DNA of 64,000 nt from Thermotogae bacterium (GTDB lineage: Bacteria; Thermotogota; Thermotogae; Petrotogales; Petrotogaceae). The stretch covers positions 1 to 64,000 of the forward strand of contig JACKPH010000006.1 in the NCBI GenBank assembly GCA_024233675.1, read 5' to 3'. The notes under the pieces are model-generated. The model ran no database searches and was not told the origin of the DNA. It was given only the letters and a program-made list of their open reading frames with translations. Positions 53,050-62,721 of the stretch are shown here, in pieces (positions within the stretch are counted from its first letter, which is position 1; each line of letters begins with the position of its first letter). The position numbers and the translations under genes were made by a program.

Positions 53050-54315
53050 ATGAGAGACTATAAAACTATACCGATCTGGAAAGATGTTACACCGGAACAG
53101 TGGAATGACTGGAAATGGCAGTTAAAAAACAGAATAACCGATCTTGAAACACTTAAAAAAGTAATAAATATAACTCCTGAAGAAGAAATGGGAATAAAAG
53201 CAACACTTCAGACTTTAAGAATGGCAATAACCCCTTATTATGCAACACTTATGGATCCTGATGATCCTAAATGTCCTATAAGGAGACAGGCTGTTCCTAC
53301 AGATAAAGAATTAAAAGTAGATAAATGGGATATGCTTGATCCTCTTCATGAAGATTCGGATTCTCCCGTTCCCGGACTTACTCACAGATATCCGGACAGA
53401 GTACTTCTTTTAATAACGGATATGTGTTCAATGTATTGCAGGCACTGTACAAGAAGAAGATTTGCAGGTCATCATGACAGTGCAAGAACAAGAGCCGAAG
53501 TAGATGCTGCAATAGAATACATAAGAGAAACACCTCAGGTAAGAGATGTACTTCTTTCAGGAGGAGATGCACTTTTAGCCGGAATAGATATGCTTGAATA
53601 TATATTAAAACAACTCAGGGAAATTCCCCATGTTGAAGTTATAAGAATAGGATCAAGAGTACCTGTAGTTCTTCCTCAGCTTATTACAGATGAATTGGTT
53701 GATATGCTTAAAAAATATCATCCTGTATGGCTTAATACACATTTTAATCATCCTAAGGAAATAACTCCGGAATCATCAAAAGCATGTAAGAAACTTGCAG
53801 ATGCAGGAGTACCTCTCGGAAATCAGTCTGTTCTTTTAAAAGGTGTAAATGACAGTCCGTATATTATGATGGAACTTGTTCATCAGCTTGTAAAAATAAG
53901 AGTAAGACCTTATTATATATATCAGTGTGATCTTTCTCAGGGAATAGGACATTTCAGAACATCTATAGGAAAAGGTCTCAGTATAATGGAAAGTCTTATA
54001 GGACATACTTCCGGTTTCTGTGTTCCTACTTTTGTTGTTGATGCTCCCGGCGGTGGCGGAAAAATAAGACTTATGCCGCAGTATAAAATTTCAGAAGCTG
54101 ACGGAACAGTTGTTTTAAGAAATTATGAAGGGGTTATAACTACATATCATGAACCTGTTGATACTTCAACCGATGTTGATGATATTGAATACAGAAAAAA
54201 ATATCATTTAACAGGTGTTGCTGCATTATATGACAGTAAAGAAATAAGTATGGAACCTTCCAAACTTGACAGAAACGAAAGAGTAAGAGAATGGAAGGAA
54301 AAACACAGCAAATAG
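53050..54315 (+). CDS. kamA: Lysine 2,3-aminomutase
   Basis: 421 residues. Radical-SAM motif CSMYCRHC at 126-133; Lys338 in GGGGKIR is the probable PLP lysine (337 in the clostridial enzyme) and Asp294 and Asp331 match the lysine-binding aspartates. It converts L-lysine to L-beta-lysine. The C-terminal region is the dimer/zinc part. GGGAGG precedes the ATG; 57 nt of spacer separates it from kdd, so an extra promoter is possible but not evident. Confidence 0.96.
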   Translation: MRDYKTIPIWKDVTPEQWNDWKWQLKNRITDLETLKKVINITPEEEMGIKATLQTLRMAITPYYATLMDPDDPKCPIRRQAVPTDKELKVDKWDMLDPLHEDSDSPVPGLTHRYPDRVLLLITDMCSMYCRHCTRRRFAGHHDSARTRAEVDAAIEYIRETPQVRDVLLSGGDALLAGIDMLEYILKQLREIPHVEVIRIGSRVPVVLPQLITDELVDMLKKYHPVWLNTHFNHPKEITPESSKACKKLADAGVPLGNQSVLLKGVNDSPYIMMELVHQLVKIRVRPYYIYQCDLSQGIGHFRTSIGKGLSIMESLIGHTSGFCVPTFVVDAPGGGGKIRLMPQYKISEADGTVVLRNYEGVITTYHEPVDTSTDVDDIEYRKKYHLTGVAALYDSKEISMEPSKLDRNERVREWKEKHSK

Positions 54316-54323
54316 GAGATAAT

Positions 54324-55334
54324 ATGAATTTAGCCGGTGAATTAAAAAAATACAGCAGTATTTCAATAGTCGGAAGTGAAAAAAATACCGGTAAAACCGT
54401 TACGCTAAATTATCTTATTAAAATTTTACACGACAGCAAAATAAATATCGGTGTCACATCTATCGGAATAGACGGAGAATCAACCGATCAGGTGACAAAA
54501 ACAAAAAAACCTGAAATTATATTAGGTGAAGGCGATTTTTTTGCAACTTCCGAAAAACATTACAAAAGTAAAAAAATAACATCCGAAATATTTGATATTT
54601 CAGATGAAAATACTTCAATAGGAAGAGTTGTCACAGCAAAAGCAAAAAATAGCGGAAAAGTTATTATTTCAGGCCCTCAGAATAATTTATGGATAAAAAA
54701 AACAATAGATAAAATGAAAAAATACGGAGCGGATACAGTGCTGGTTGATGGGGCAATTTCAAGATTGTCCCATGCTTCGCCTGCCGTTACAGAAGCTGTT
54801 GTTTTTTCAACAGGTGCAGCATTTTCTTTAAGTGAAAGTGAAATACTGAAAGATACAATTCACAGAATAAATCTGTCCCGTCTCGATAAAGAATATGATT
54901 TTAATGATGAAGAAAACGGTGTTTATATAAAAACAGATGAAGGAATAATAAAAACAAAAATAAAAAGTCTTCTGATGTATGAAGATATTGACAGATATAT
55001 AGAAGGAAAAAAAGATGTAAAAATTTATACTACAGGAGCTGTAACAGACAGTTTTTTAAAACATATGACAGAAAAAAAATATGCGGAAAATCTTACTGTA
55101 GTAGCCGATGATTTTACAAAATTTTTTATTTCACCGCAAATATTTAATCTTTTTTTAAAATCAAAAGGAAAACTCAGAGTTCTTAAAAGTTCTAAAATAA
55201 TAGCCGTTACGGTAAATCCTGTTTCACCTTCCGGTTATACTATAAATACAGAAGGAATAATAAGTAAAATAAACAATATTTTCGGTATTCCTGTTTTTGA
55301 TGTAATGAAAGAGGTTAGCTCATATGAACTATAA
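54324..55334 (+). CDS. P-loop protein of the lysine cluster (KamB-like)
   Basis: 336 residues from ATG 54324 (AGGAG upstream, 8 nt after kamA; a longer frame inside kamA is rejected). The Walker A loop is SIVGSEKNTGKTVTLNYL. No other motif is clear. Homologues occur between kamA and kamD in lysine fermenters; a role in maturing or reactivating lysine 5,6-aminomutase is often suggested but not proven here. Overlaps the MutS-like gene by 11 nt. Confidence 0.85.
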   Translation: MNLAGELKKYSSISIVGSEKNTGKTVTLNYLIKILHDSKINIGVTSIGIDGESTDQVTKTKKPEIILGEGDFFATSEKHYKSKKITSEIFDISDENTSIGRVVTAKAKNSGKVIISGPQNNLWIKKTIDKMKKYGADTVLVDGAISRLSHASPAVTEAVVFSTGAAFSLSESEILKDTIHRINLSRLDKEYDFNDEENGVYIKTDEGIIKTKIKSLLMYEDIDRYIEGKKDVKIYTTGAVTDSFLKHMTEKKYAENLTVVADDFTKFFISPQIFNLFLKSKGKLRVLKSSKIIAVTVNPVSPSGYTINTEGIISKINNIFGIPVFDVMKEVSSYEL

Positions 55335-56685
55335 AGAAAAAATTACCGGGTATGAATTTATTCTTTCTGAAACTCAGTTTATAACATCTCAGGGTAAAGA
55401 ATTTTTTTTATCTGAAAATTACAGTTGTGAAGAACTTAATATTCAGTATGAAAATCAGGAAATTTTTCTGAATTTTGTCAGAAAAAATCCTGAAAAAACT
55501 GATTCTTTAAAAAATTATCTTATGTATATAAAAAATATAAAAAATACAACTGAAAAAATATATTATTCTCATATGCTTGATGATACCGAGCTTTTTGAAA
55601 TAAAGGAATTCTGTTATTATTCCGGAAAAATAAGAGAATTAATATATGATGAAATGAAATTTATATCTCCGCATAATCTTGAAGATGTTTATAAACTTCT
55701 TGATCCTGACGGAAACGGAATAAATACTTTTTATATTTTTGATTCTTATGATGAAGAATTGAGCGAGATAAGAAAACAGATAAGAAAAAAATCTGATGAT
55801 GAAAATTTAAAATTAAAAGAAACAGAAAAAGAAAATGAAATAAGAGAAAAAATAACTAAAAAACTTAAAACGGAATATTTAAATATAGCCGAAAGTTTCA
55901 GTAAAATATCTTATATAGATGTCTTACAGGCAAAAACTTTTTTAGCTTTAAAATATGAACTGACAAAACCTGTTTTTTCTCAGAACTCTGATATTATCGA
56001 TATTAAAAAATTTTTTAATCCGGAAATAAAAGATAATCTTGAAAAATCAGGGAAAAAATATCAGAAAACCGATATTTGTATAAAAAAAGGTGTTACTCTT
56101 TTTACCGGAGCAAATATGACAGGTAAAACAGTTGTGCTTAAAACTCTTTATCTGATAGATAAAATGATAAAAAAAGCTTTTTTTGTTCCCGCCGGAAAAT
56201 GTATATTTCCTTTTTTTGAAAATAGTTTTTTAATAACAGGTGATGAGCAGAACTATCTTAAGGGACTTTCGAGTTTCGCGGCTGAAATGAAAGAAATAAA
56301 TGAAATTCTTAAACATAAAGCTGAAGAAAAAAATCTGATATTACTTGATGAAATAGGAAGAACCACAAATCCTACAGAAGGTAAAGCAATAGTGCATGCC
56401 GTAGCATCACTACTTAATGAATCAGACTCATTTTCTCTTATAACAACTCATTTTGATGCGGAAAACATAAAAGAATTTGCAAAAATTACAGTAAAAGGTA
56501 TAAAAGAAGATGCTGAAAATACAGAAAATATAGAGAATATTATTGATTATTCAATAATAAAAGATAACGGACTTACTGACAAAAAACAGGCTGTAAAAAT
56601 AATGAAAATAATGAATCTTGATAAAAATCTTATAGAATATACGGTTAACTATTTAAAAGGAGGAAAAAATAATTATGAACAGTAA
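55324..56685 (+). CDS. MutS-like ATPase of the lysine cluster (KamC-like)
   Basis: 453 residues: a coiled helical N-terminal half (about 1-240) and a MutS-type ABC ATPase with Walker A FTGANMTGKTVVLKTL, signature LKGLSSFAAEMKEI, and Walker B NLILLDEIGRTTNPTEG. It lacks the mismatch-recognition domain, so it is not a repair MutS. Similar ATPases accompany B12 aminomutases and may release damaged cofactor. Overlaps kamD by 11 nt. Confidence 0.9.
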   Translation: MNYKEKITGYEFILSETQFITSQGKEFFLSENYSCEELNIQYENQEIFLNFVRKNPEKTDSLKNYLMYIKNIKNTTEKIYYSHMLDDTELFEIKEFCYYSGKIRELIYDEMKFISPHNLEDVYKLLDPDGNGINTFYIFDSYDEELSEIRKQIRKKSDDENLKLKETEKENEIREKITKKLKTEYLNIAESFSKISYIDVLQAKTFLALKYELTKPVFSQNSDIIDIKKFFNPEIKDNLEKSGKKYQKTDICIKKGVTLFTGANMTGKTVVLKTLYLIDKMIKKAFFVPAGKCIFPFFENSFLITGDEQNYLKGLSSFAAEMKEINEILKHKAEEKNLILLDEIGRTTNPTEGKAIVHAVASLLNESDSFSLITTHFDAENIKEFAKITVKGIKEDAENTENIENIIDYSIIKDNGLTDKKQAVKIMKIMNLDKNLIEYTVNYLKGGKNNYEQ

Positions 56686-58234
56686 ACTTGGTCTGGACTG
56701 GAAAAAAGTTGAAGAAGCAAGAAATTATGCAAAAAATATAGCCATAGATGTTCAGAATTTCGTAGAAAAATATTCAACTGTTTCTGTCGAAAGAACAATA
56801 TGCAGACTTTTAGGAATAGACGGTGTAAATCCAGATGAAATTCCTCTGCCGAACGTAGTTGTGGAACATATAAAGGAAAACAAAGTATTAAACAACGGAG
56901 TTGCTTATTTTATAGGTAATGCTATGATAGAATACAAATTATCTCCGCAGGAAATAGCCGAAAAAGTTTCCGCACAGGAAATAAATCTTACAAAAATAAA
57001 AATGAACAGTTATGAGGATGTCGTTGCTGTAATAAAGCCTATAGTTGAAGAATCAGTTCTTAAAATAAAGAAAAACAGAAAATACAGGGAAGATTTTATA
57101 GAAAATTACAGCGAAGGAGAAAAACCTTACTTATATGTAATTGTTGCCACTGGAAATATATATGAAGATGTAACACAGGCAGTAGCGGCAGCAAAACAGG
57201 GAGCAGATGTAATTGCCGTAATAAGAACAACAGGACAGAGTCTTCTTGATTATGTACCTTACGGAGCCACAACAGAAGGATTCGGAGGAACATATGCTAC
57301 TCAGGAAAACTTCAGAATAATGAGAAAAGCTCTTGATGAAGTCGGAGAAGAACTCGGAAGATACATAAGACTGTGTAATTACTGTTCAGGATTATGTATG
57401 CCTGAAATAGCCGCAATGGGAGCATTTGAAAGACTTGATGTTATGCTCAACGATGCGCTTTACGGAATACTTTTCAGAGATATAAATATGCAGAGAACTA
57501 TAATAGATCAGTATTTTTCAAGAGTTATAAACGGATTTGCCGGAGTAATAATAAATACAGGTGAAGATAATTATCTTACAACAGCTGATGCATTTGAACA
57601 GGCGCATACAGTTCTTGCAAGTGATCTCATAAATGAACAGCTGGCACTTATTGCCGGAATACCTGAAGAACAGATGGGACTCGGGCACGCCTTTGAAATG
57701 GATCCGGAACTTAAAAACGGATTTTTATACGAATTAGCTCAGGCACAGATGCTGAGGGAAATATTTCCGAAAGCACCACTTAAATATATGCCACCGACAA
57801 AATTTATGACAGGTAATATATTCAGAGGACATGTTCAGGATGCACTTTTTAATCAGATAGCAATAATGACAAATCAGGGAATACAGCTTTTGGGAATGAT
57901 GACGGAAGCTATTCACACACCTTTTATGTCAGACAGATATTTATCTATTGAAAATGCAAGATATATATTTAACAATATGAAAGATATTTCTTCGGAAATT
58001 GAATTTAAAGAAGACGGAATAATACAGCAGAGAGCAAAAACAGTTCTCAGCGAGGCAAATGAACTTCTTAAAAAAGTTAATGAAGAAGGTCTTTTCAAAT
58101 CTCTTGAAAAAGGTGTTTTTGCAGATGTAAAAAGACCGTTTAACGGTGGAAAGGGATTAAACGGCGTATTTGAAAAATCTGAAAAATATTTTAATCCTTT
58201 TATAGAATCTATGCTTGGAGATGATAGAAAATGA
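56675..58234 (+). CDS. kamD: D-lysine/beta-lysine 5,6-aminomutase, alpha subunit
   Basis: 519 residues. TIM-barrel subunit that holds substrate and the cobalamin/PLP site of the adenosylcobalamin-dependent enzyme; the length and the conserved stretches RTTGQSLLDYVPYGATTEGFGG, YCSGLCMPEIAAMGA and FMTGNIFRGHVQDALFNQ fit the family. It moves the terminal amino group of beta-lysine to carbon 5. Ribosome site AAAGGAGG. Overlaps kamE as ATGA. Confidence 0.96.
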   Translation: MNSKLGLDWKKVEEARNYAKNIAIDVQNFVEKYSTVSVERTICRLLGIDGVNPDEIPLPNVVVEHIKENKVLNNGVAYFIGNAMIEYKLSPQEIAEKVSAQEINLTKIKMNSYEDVVAVIKPIVEESVLKIKKNRKYREDFIENYSEGEKPYLYVIVATGNIYEDVTQAVAAAKQGADVIAVIRTTGQSLLDYVPYGATTEGFGGTYATQENFRIMRKALDEVGEELGRYIRLCNYCSGLCMPEIAAMGAFERLDVMLNDALYGILFRDINMQRTIIDQYFSRVINGFAGVIINTGEDNYLTTADAFEQAHTVLASDLINEQLALIAGIPEEQMGLGHAFEMDPELKNGFLYELAQAQMLREIFPKAPLKYMPPTKFMTGNIFRGHVQDALFNQIAIMTNQGIQLLGMMTEAIHTPFMSDRYLSIENARYIFNNMKDISSEIEFKEDGIIQQRAKTVLSEANELLKKVNEEGLFKSLEKGVFADVKRPFNGGKGLNGVFEKSEKYFNPFIESMLGDDRK

Positions 58235-59016
58235 GCGGAGGACTTTATAACACACACAATCAGAACATAGATAAAACTCTTGATATGAAAAAAATTAAAC
58301 CATACGGGGACACCATGAATGACGGTAAAATTCAGATGAGTTTTACACTACCCGTTCCTTACGGTGAAGAAGCCGTAGAAGCTGCTAAACAGCTAATTAA
58401 AAAAATGGGACTTGAAAATCCTCAGATAGTATATTATAAAGAACTGAACAAAGGATTTACATTTTTTAATGCTTACGGTGACTGTACTCATACAGTGGAT
58501 TTTACATCCATAAAAGTTCCTAAGGTAGAATCAAATGTTATGTCAATGGAAGATACAGATAAATATATTAAAGAAAAAATAGGAAGAAAAGTAATTGTTA
58601 TAGGTGCAAGTACCGGTACTGACGCACATACTGTAGGTATAGATGCGATAATGAACATGAAAGGATTTGCCGGACATTACGGACTTGAAAGATATGAAAT
58701 GTTTGAAGCATACAATCTCGGTTCACAGGTTTCAAATGAAGATTTTGTTGCGAAAGCAATAGAACTTAATGCTGATGTGCTTCTTGTTTCTCAGACAGTA
58801 ACACAGAAAAATATACATATAGCAAATCTTACAAATCTTGTTGAAATACTTGAAGCCGAAGGTTTAAGAGAAAAAGTAATATTAATATGCGGTGGTGCAA
58901 GAATAAATCATGAACTTGCAAAAGAACTCGGATATGATGCCGGATTCGGTTCTAATTCCTTTGCCGACAACGTAGCTTCTTATATAGCAAATGAAATGTA
59001 CAACAGAATTAAATAA
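58231..59016 (+). CDS. kamE: D-lysine/beta-lysine 5,6-aminomutase, beta subunit
   Basis: 261 residues. The cobalamin-binding motif DAHTVG (DxHxxG) gives His133, and Lys144 in MNMKGF matches the PLP-binding lysine of the characterised enzyme, both at the same numbers. The Rossmann B12 domain follows (about 115-261). It completes the aminomutase with kamD. It ends the operon; a terminator follows. Confidence 0.97.
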   Translation: MSGGLYNTHNQNIDKTLDMKKIKPYGDTMNDGKIQMSFTLPVPYGEEAVEAAKQLIKKMGLENPQIVYYKELNKGFTFFNAYGDCTHTVDFTSIKVPKVESNVMSMEDTDKYIKEKIGRKVIVIGASTGTDAHTVGIDAIMNMKGFAGHYGLERYEMFEAYNLGSQVSNEDFVAKAIELNADVLLVSQTVTQKNIHIANLTNLVEILEAEGLREKVILICGGARINHELAKELGYDAGFGSNSFADNVASYIANEMYNRIK

Positions 59017-59047
59017 AAATCCGGTTGGCTTATGCTAACCGGATTTT
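59017..59047 (+). terminator. Terminator of the lysine operon
   Basis: AAAATCCGGTT/AACCGGATTTT with an inner GGC/GCT pairing and loop TTAT; T-rich tail. Confidence 0.87.
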
Positions 59048-59324
59048 GTAAAAATAAAGATAATTGTGAAAAAAATGTATAACTTAATAAATATGTGAAA
59101 AATAAAAAAATCTAATTTTTGATATAAAAGAGAATAAAGAGATTTTAAGTTAATAATCAAATTTAATTAACAATAATTATACACTATTTACATTCCTATT
59201 TAAAAAACAAAAGAGTATAATAATAAATGAGAGCTGATTCATATGTTATGGAATGATAATATTAAATATTAATATAAATGTGATTATATTCACATCTATC
59301 ACAATTCAGTGAGGAGGGAACATC
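59048..59324. other. Intergenic region upstream of the acyl-CoA dehydrogenase operon
   Basis: 277 bases, very A/T-rich; no open frame or RNA gene seen. Possible -10 elements include TATAAT at 59216-59221. The only strong structure is the 18-bp palindrome at 59278-59295. Confidence 0.6.
59278..59295. promoter_or_regulatory. CRP/FNR-type palindrome upstream of acyl-CoA dehydrogenase
   Basis: ATGTGA, TTATAT, TCACAT is a perfect 18-bp palindrome that fits the CRP core TGTGA-N6-TCACA and partly the Rex box TTGTGAA-N4-TTCACAA. It is 29 nt before the start codon, which suggests repression. Confidence 0.6.
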
Positions 59325-60464
59325 GTGGATTTTAATTTTACTAAAGAACAGGAAATGGTTAAAAAAATGGTCAGAGCTTTTACCGAAACAGAAGTAAAAC
59401 CACTGGCACAGGAAGTTGACGAAACAGAAAGATTTCCCATCGAAACAGTAGAAAAAATGAAAAAATACGGAATCCTTGGTATGTGTATGCCTGTTCAGTA
59501 TGGTGGAGCAGGTGCTGATGAATTAAGTTATGCCATAACAGTTGAAGAATTATCAAGATATTGTGCTACAACAGGAGTTATCGCTTCCGCTCATAACTCA
59601 CTTGCATGCTGGCCGATATATAAATTCGGAACTGAAGCACAGAAAGAGAAATATCTCAGACCGCTTGCAACAGGTGAAAAATTAGGAGCTTTCGGTCTTA
59701 CAGAACCTAATGCAGGTACTGATGCTGCATCACAGCAGTCAAGAGCATATCTTGACGGTGATGAATGGGTAATAAACGGAACAAAAATATTTATTACAAA
59801 CGGTAATCAGGCAGATATATATGTAATATTTGCAATGACAGATCCTTCAAAAGGTACAAGAGGAATTACAGCTTTCATAATTGAAAGAGGTATGAAAGGT
59901 TTTACATACGGAAAAATAGAAAACAAAATGGGTATCAGAGGTTCTGCAACGACAGAACTTATTTTTGATAATCTCAGAATACCTAAAGAAAATCTTCTCG
60001 GAGAAGTAGGAAAAGGTTTCAAAATTGCTATGCAGACACTTGACGGCGGAAGAATCGGAATTGCTGCACAGGCTCTCGGTATAGCTCAGGGTGCTCTTGA
60101 TGAAACAGTAAAATATATAAAACAGAGAGAACAGTTCGGAAGACCTATTAGTAAATTTCAGGCTCTTCAGTTTGATATCGCTGATATGGTAACAGAAGTA
60201 GAAGCAGCAAGACTTCTTGTATATCAAGCCGCTCAGGCAAAAGCTGAAGGAAAAAATTACAGCAAACTTGCAGCAATTGCAAAATTATTTGCTTCAAAAG
60301 CTGCAATGAATGTTACAACAAAAGCTGTTCAGCTTCACGGTGGATACGGTTATACAAAGGATTATCCTGTTGAGAGAATGATGAGAGATGCTAAAATTAC
60401 CGAAATATATGAAGGTACTTCAGAAGTTCAGAGAATGGTAATTGCAGCAAATACTTTAGGTTAA
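59325..60464 (+). CDS. Short-chain acyl-CoA dehydrogenase (butyryl-CoA dehydrogenase-like)
   Basis: 379 residues. Family motifs: GAFGLTEPNAGTDA (FAD/substrate), GGRIGIAAQALGIAQ, QFGRPISKFQALQF, and IYEGTSEVQRM with the catalytic Glu. It would reduce crotonyl-CoA to butyryl-CoA with EtfAB, perhaps as an electron-bifurcating complex. It starts at GTG 59325 with GAGGAGG upstream. Together with the genes downstream it completes lysine fermentation. Confidence 0.95.
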   Translation: MDFNFTKEQEMVKKMVRAFTETEVKPLAQEVDETERFPIETVEKMKKYGILGMCMPVQYGGAGADELSYAITVEELSRYCATTGVIASAHNSLACWPIYKFGTEAQKEKYLRPLATGEKLGAFGLTEPNAGTDAASQQSRAYLDGDEWVINGTKIFITNGNQADIYVIFAMTDPSKGTRGITAFIIERGMKGFTYGKIENKMGIRGSATTELIFDNLRIPKENLLGEVGKGFKIAMQTLDGGRIGIAAQALGIAQGALDETVKYIKQREQFGRPISKFQALQFDIADMVTEVEAARLLVYQAAQAKAEGKNYSKLAAIAKLFASKAAMNVTTKAVQLHGGYGYTKDYPVERMMRDAKITEIYEGTSEVQRMVIAANTLG

Positions 60465-60482
60465 TAGGAGGGTTTAAAATAT

Positions 60483-61271
60483 ATGAATATAATTGTATGT
60501 TTAAAACAGGTTCCAGATACAACAGAACTTAAAATTGATCCGGTAACCGGAACATTAATAAGAAAAGGTGTACCAAGTATAATAAATCCTGATGACAAAA
60601 ATGCTCTTGAAGAAGCTTTAAAATTAAAAGACAAATATGAAGATGTAAAAATAACAGTATTATCAATGGGACCTGCACAGGCTGAAGAAGCTTTGAGAGA
60701 AGCATTAGCTATGGGTGCTGACGATACTATTCTTTTATCAGACAGAGCTTTCGGAGGAGCAGATACATGGGCAACTTCAGAAACTTTAGCTGCAGCAATA
60801 AGAAAAATAGGAAATTACGATATAATTTTTGCAGGAAGACAGGCAATTGACGGAGATACCGCACAGGTAGGTCCTCAGATAGCTGAAAGACTTAATCTTC
60901 CGCAGGTTACTTATGTTCAGTCTTTTGATATAAAAGACGGAAAAGTTACAGTAAAAAGAGCTCTTGAAGACGGTTATGAAATAATAGAAGTTAATACTCC
61001 TGTATTATTGACAACTATCAAAGAACTTAATACTCCTAGATATATGTCTGTTAACGGTATTTTCACATGTTACGGTGAAGGTAAATACAAAGTATGGGGA
61101 TTAAATGATATAGACGTAGATGTTACCAACATAGGTCTTAAAGGATCTCCTACACAGGTTAAAAAGTCATTTACACCGGAACAAAAAGGAGCAGGTGAAA
61201 TACTTAAAGGAACAACAAAAGAAGTAACTACACTTTTGGTTTCTAAATTAAAAGAGAAACACTTAATATAA
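60483..61271 (+). CDS. etfB: Electron transfer flavoprotein, beta subunit
   Basis: 262 residues with the EtfB signatures CLKQVPDTTELKIDP and the nucleotide-binding ADDTILLSDRAFGGADTWATSETLAAAI and DGDTAQVGPQIAERL. In bifurcating Etf this subunit binds the FAD that splits electrons from NADH. Ribosome site GGAGGG; 18 nt after the dehydrogenase. Confidence 0.96.
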   Translation: MNIIVCLKQVPDTTELKIDPVTGTLIRKGVPSIINPDDKNALEEALKLKDKYEDVKITVLSMGPAQAEEALREALAMGADDTILLSDRAFGGADTWATSETLAAAIRKIGNYDIIFAGRQAIDGDTAQVGPQIAERLNLPQVTYVQSFDIKDGKVTVKRALEDGYEIIEVNTPVLLTTIKELNTPRYMSVNGIFTCYGEGKYKVWGLNDIDVDVTNIGLKGSPTQVKKSFTPEQKGAGEILKGTTKEVTTLLVSKLKEKHLI

Positions 61272-61283
61272 GGAGGAAAATTC

Positions 61284-62300
61284 ATGGCTCGTATATTAGA
61301 AAATGAAAAAGCTAATTATAAAAATGTTATGGTTTTTGCTGAACAGAGAGACAATAAATTAATGCCTGTTGTTTTTGAACTTCTCGGTGAAGGAAAAAAA
61401 CTTGCAGACAAACTTGGTGTTAAACTTACTGCAGCCTTAATTGGTTCAGATGTAGATAAACTTGCCGATGAATTATTCTCACATGGTGCAGATATTGTAT
61501 ATGTTACTGACAATCCTGCTTTAAAAGAATATACAACAGACGGTTATGCAAAAGTTATTTCTACAATGATAGATCAGGTTAAACCTGAAATAGTACTTAT
61601 GGGTGCAACACATATAGGAAGAGATTTGGCTCCGAGAGTATCAGCAAGGGTTAATACAGGTCTTACAGCAGACTGTACAAATCTTGAAATTGATGACGAC
61701 GGTAAATTACTTATGACAAGACCTGCATTCGGCGGAAATATTATGGCTACAATAGTATGTCCTAATCACAGACCGCAGATGTCAACAGTAAGACCTGGCG
61801 TTATGAAAAAAGCTGAAGCTTCTGAAGGCAAAAAAGGTGAAAAAGTTACTGTTAAAGTTGATTTTTCTGAAAATGACATAAGAACAAAAGTTTTAGAAGT
61901 TATTAAACAGACAAAATCATCAGTTGATATTCAGGCTGCTGAAATAATAGTTTCAGGAGGAAGAGGTCTCGGTAAAAAAGAAGGTTTTGAACTTGTTCAG
62001 AAACTTGCAGATAAACTGGGCGGAGTAGTAGGTGCTTCAAGAGCTGTTGTAGATTTAGGCTGGATAGACCATGATCAGCAGGTAGGACAGACAGGTAAAA
62101 CAGTAAGACCTAAAATATATATTGCATGCGGTATTTCAGGTGCAATACAGCATATTGCAGGTATGCAGGATTCAGAATATATAATTGCAATAAATAAAAA
62201 TCCGGATGCTCCTATATTTAAAGTTGCTGATTACGGTATAGTCGGAGATATTTATGAAGTTATTCCGGAATTAATAAATGCTTTAGATAAAGCTGAATGA
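61284..62300 (+). CDS. etfA: Electron transfer flavoprotein, alpha subunit
   Basis: 338 residues; the C-terminal FAD domain is clear: GGRGLGKKEGFELVQKLAD, GASRAVVDLGWIDHDQQVGQTGKTVRPK, ACGISGAIQHIAGMQDSEYIIAINKNPDAPIF. It partners with EtfB. Ribosome site AAGGAGG, 12 nt after etfB. Confidence 0.96.
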   Translation: MARILENEKANYKNVMVFAEQRDNKLMPVVFELLGEGKKLADKLGVKLTAALIGSDVDKLADELFSHGADIVYVTDNPALKEYTTDGYAKVISTMIDQVKPEIVLMGATHIGRDLAPRVSARVNTGLTADCTNLEIDDDGKLLMTRPAFGGNIMATIVCPNHRPQMSTVRPGVMKKAEASEGKKGEKVTVKVDFSENDIRTKVLEVIKQTKSSVDIQAAEIIVSGGRGLGKKEGFELVQKLADKLGGVVGASRAVVDLGWIDHDQQVGQTGKTVRPKIYIACGISGAIQHIAGMQDSEYIIAINKNPDAPIFKVADYGIVGDIYEVIPELINALDKAE

Positions 62301-62310
62301 GAGGTGCAAT

Positions 62311-62721
62311 ATGAAATACGGTGAAATTGAAACAGGATATACATATGAAGTAAAAAAAACAATTACAGGTAAAATGGTAGATCTTTTTGCTGAAATAACA
62401 GGCGACAAAAATCCTGTACATCTTGATGAGGAATTTGCAAGTAAAACTCCTTTTAAACACAGAATTGCTCACGGAGTACTTGTTGTAGGACTTATTTCGG
62501 AAGTTTTGGGAATGGAATTTCCTGGAAACGGAACAATATATATGAAACAGGATGCAAAATGGCTTAAACCGGTTTATCTTGATGAAGAAATAACAATAAA
62601 AGTTACTGTTAAAGAAAAAATTGATGAAAAATACAGACTTGTACTTACCACACAGGTAGTAAAAAATGACGGAGCACTTGCAGTAGACGGCGAAGCTCTT
62701 GTAATGTACAAAGTAATATAA
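62311..62721 (+). CDS. MaoC-like (R)-specific enoyl-CoA hydratase
   Basis: 136 residues, hot-dog fold. Active-site Asp and His are in FAEITGDKNPVHLDEEFA and the R-hydratase-type HRIAHGVLVVGLIS follows. It would interconvert crotonyl-CoA and 3-hydroxybutyryl-CoA, linking the lysine pathway to acetoacetyl-CoA chemistry; substrate inferred. GAGAGGTG precedes the ATG. It ends the operon. Confidence 0.9.
   Translation: MKYGEIETGYTYEVKKTITGKMVDLFAEITGDKNPVHLDEEFASKTPFKHRIAHGVLVVGLISEVLGMEFPGNGTIYMKQDAKWLKPVYLDEEITIKVTVKEKIDEKYRLVLTTQVVKNDGALAVDGEALVMYKVI

Noticed and set aside
54291..54323. Upstream start for the P-loop protein within kamA
   Set aside because: ATG 54324 has the AGGAG site; the earlier ATG would lie inside kamA without one.
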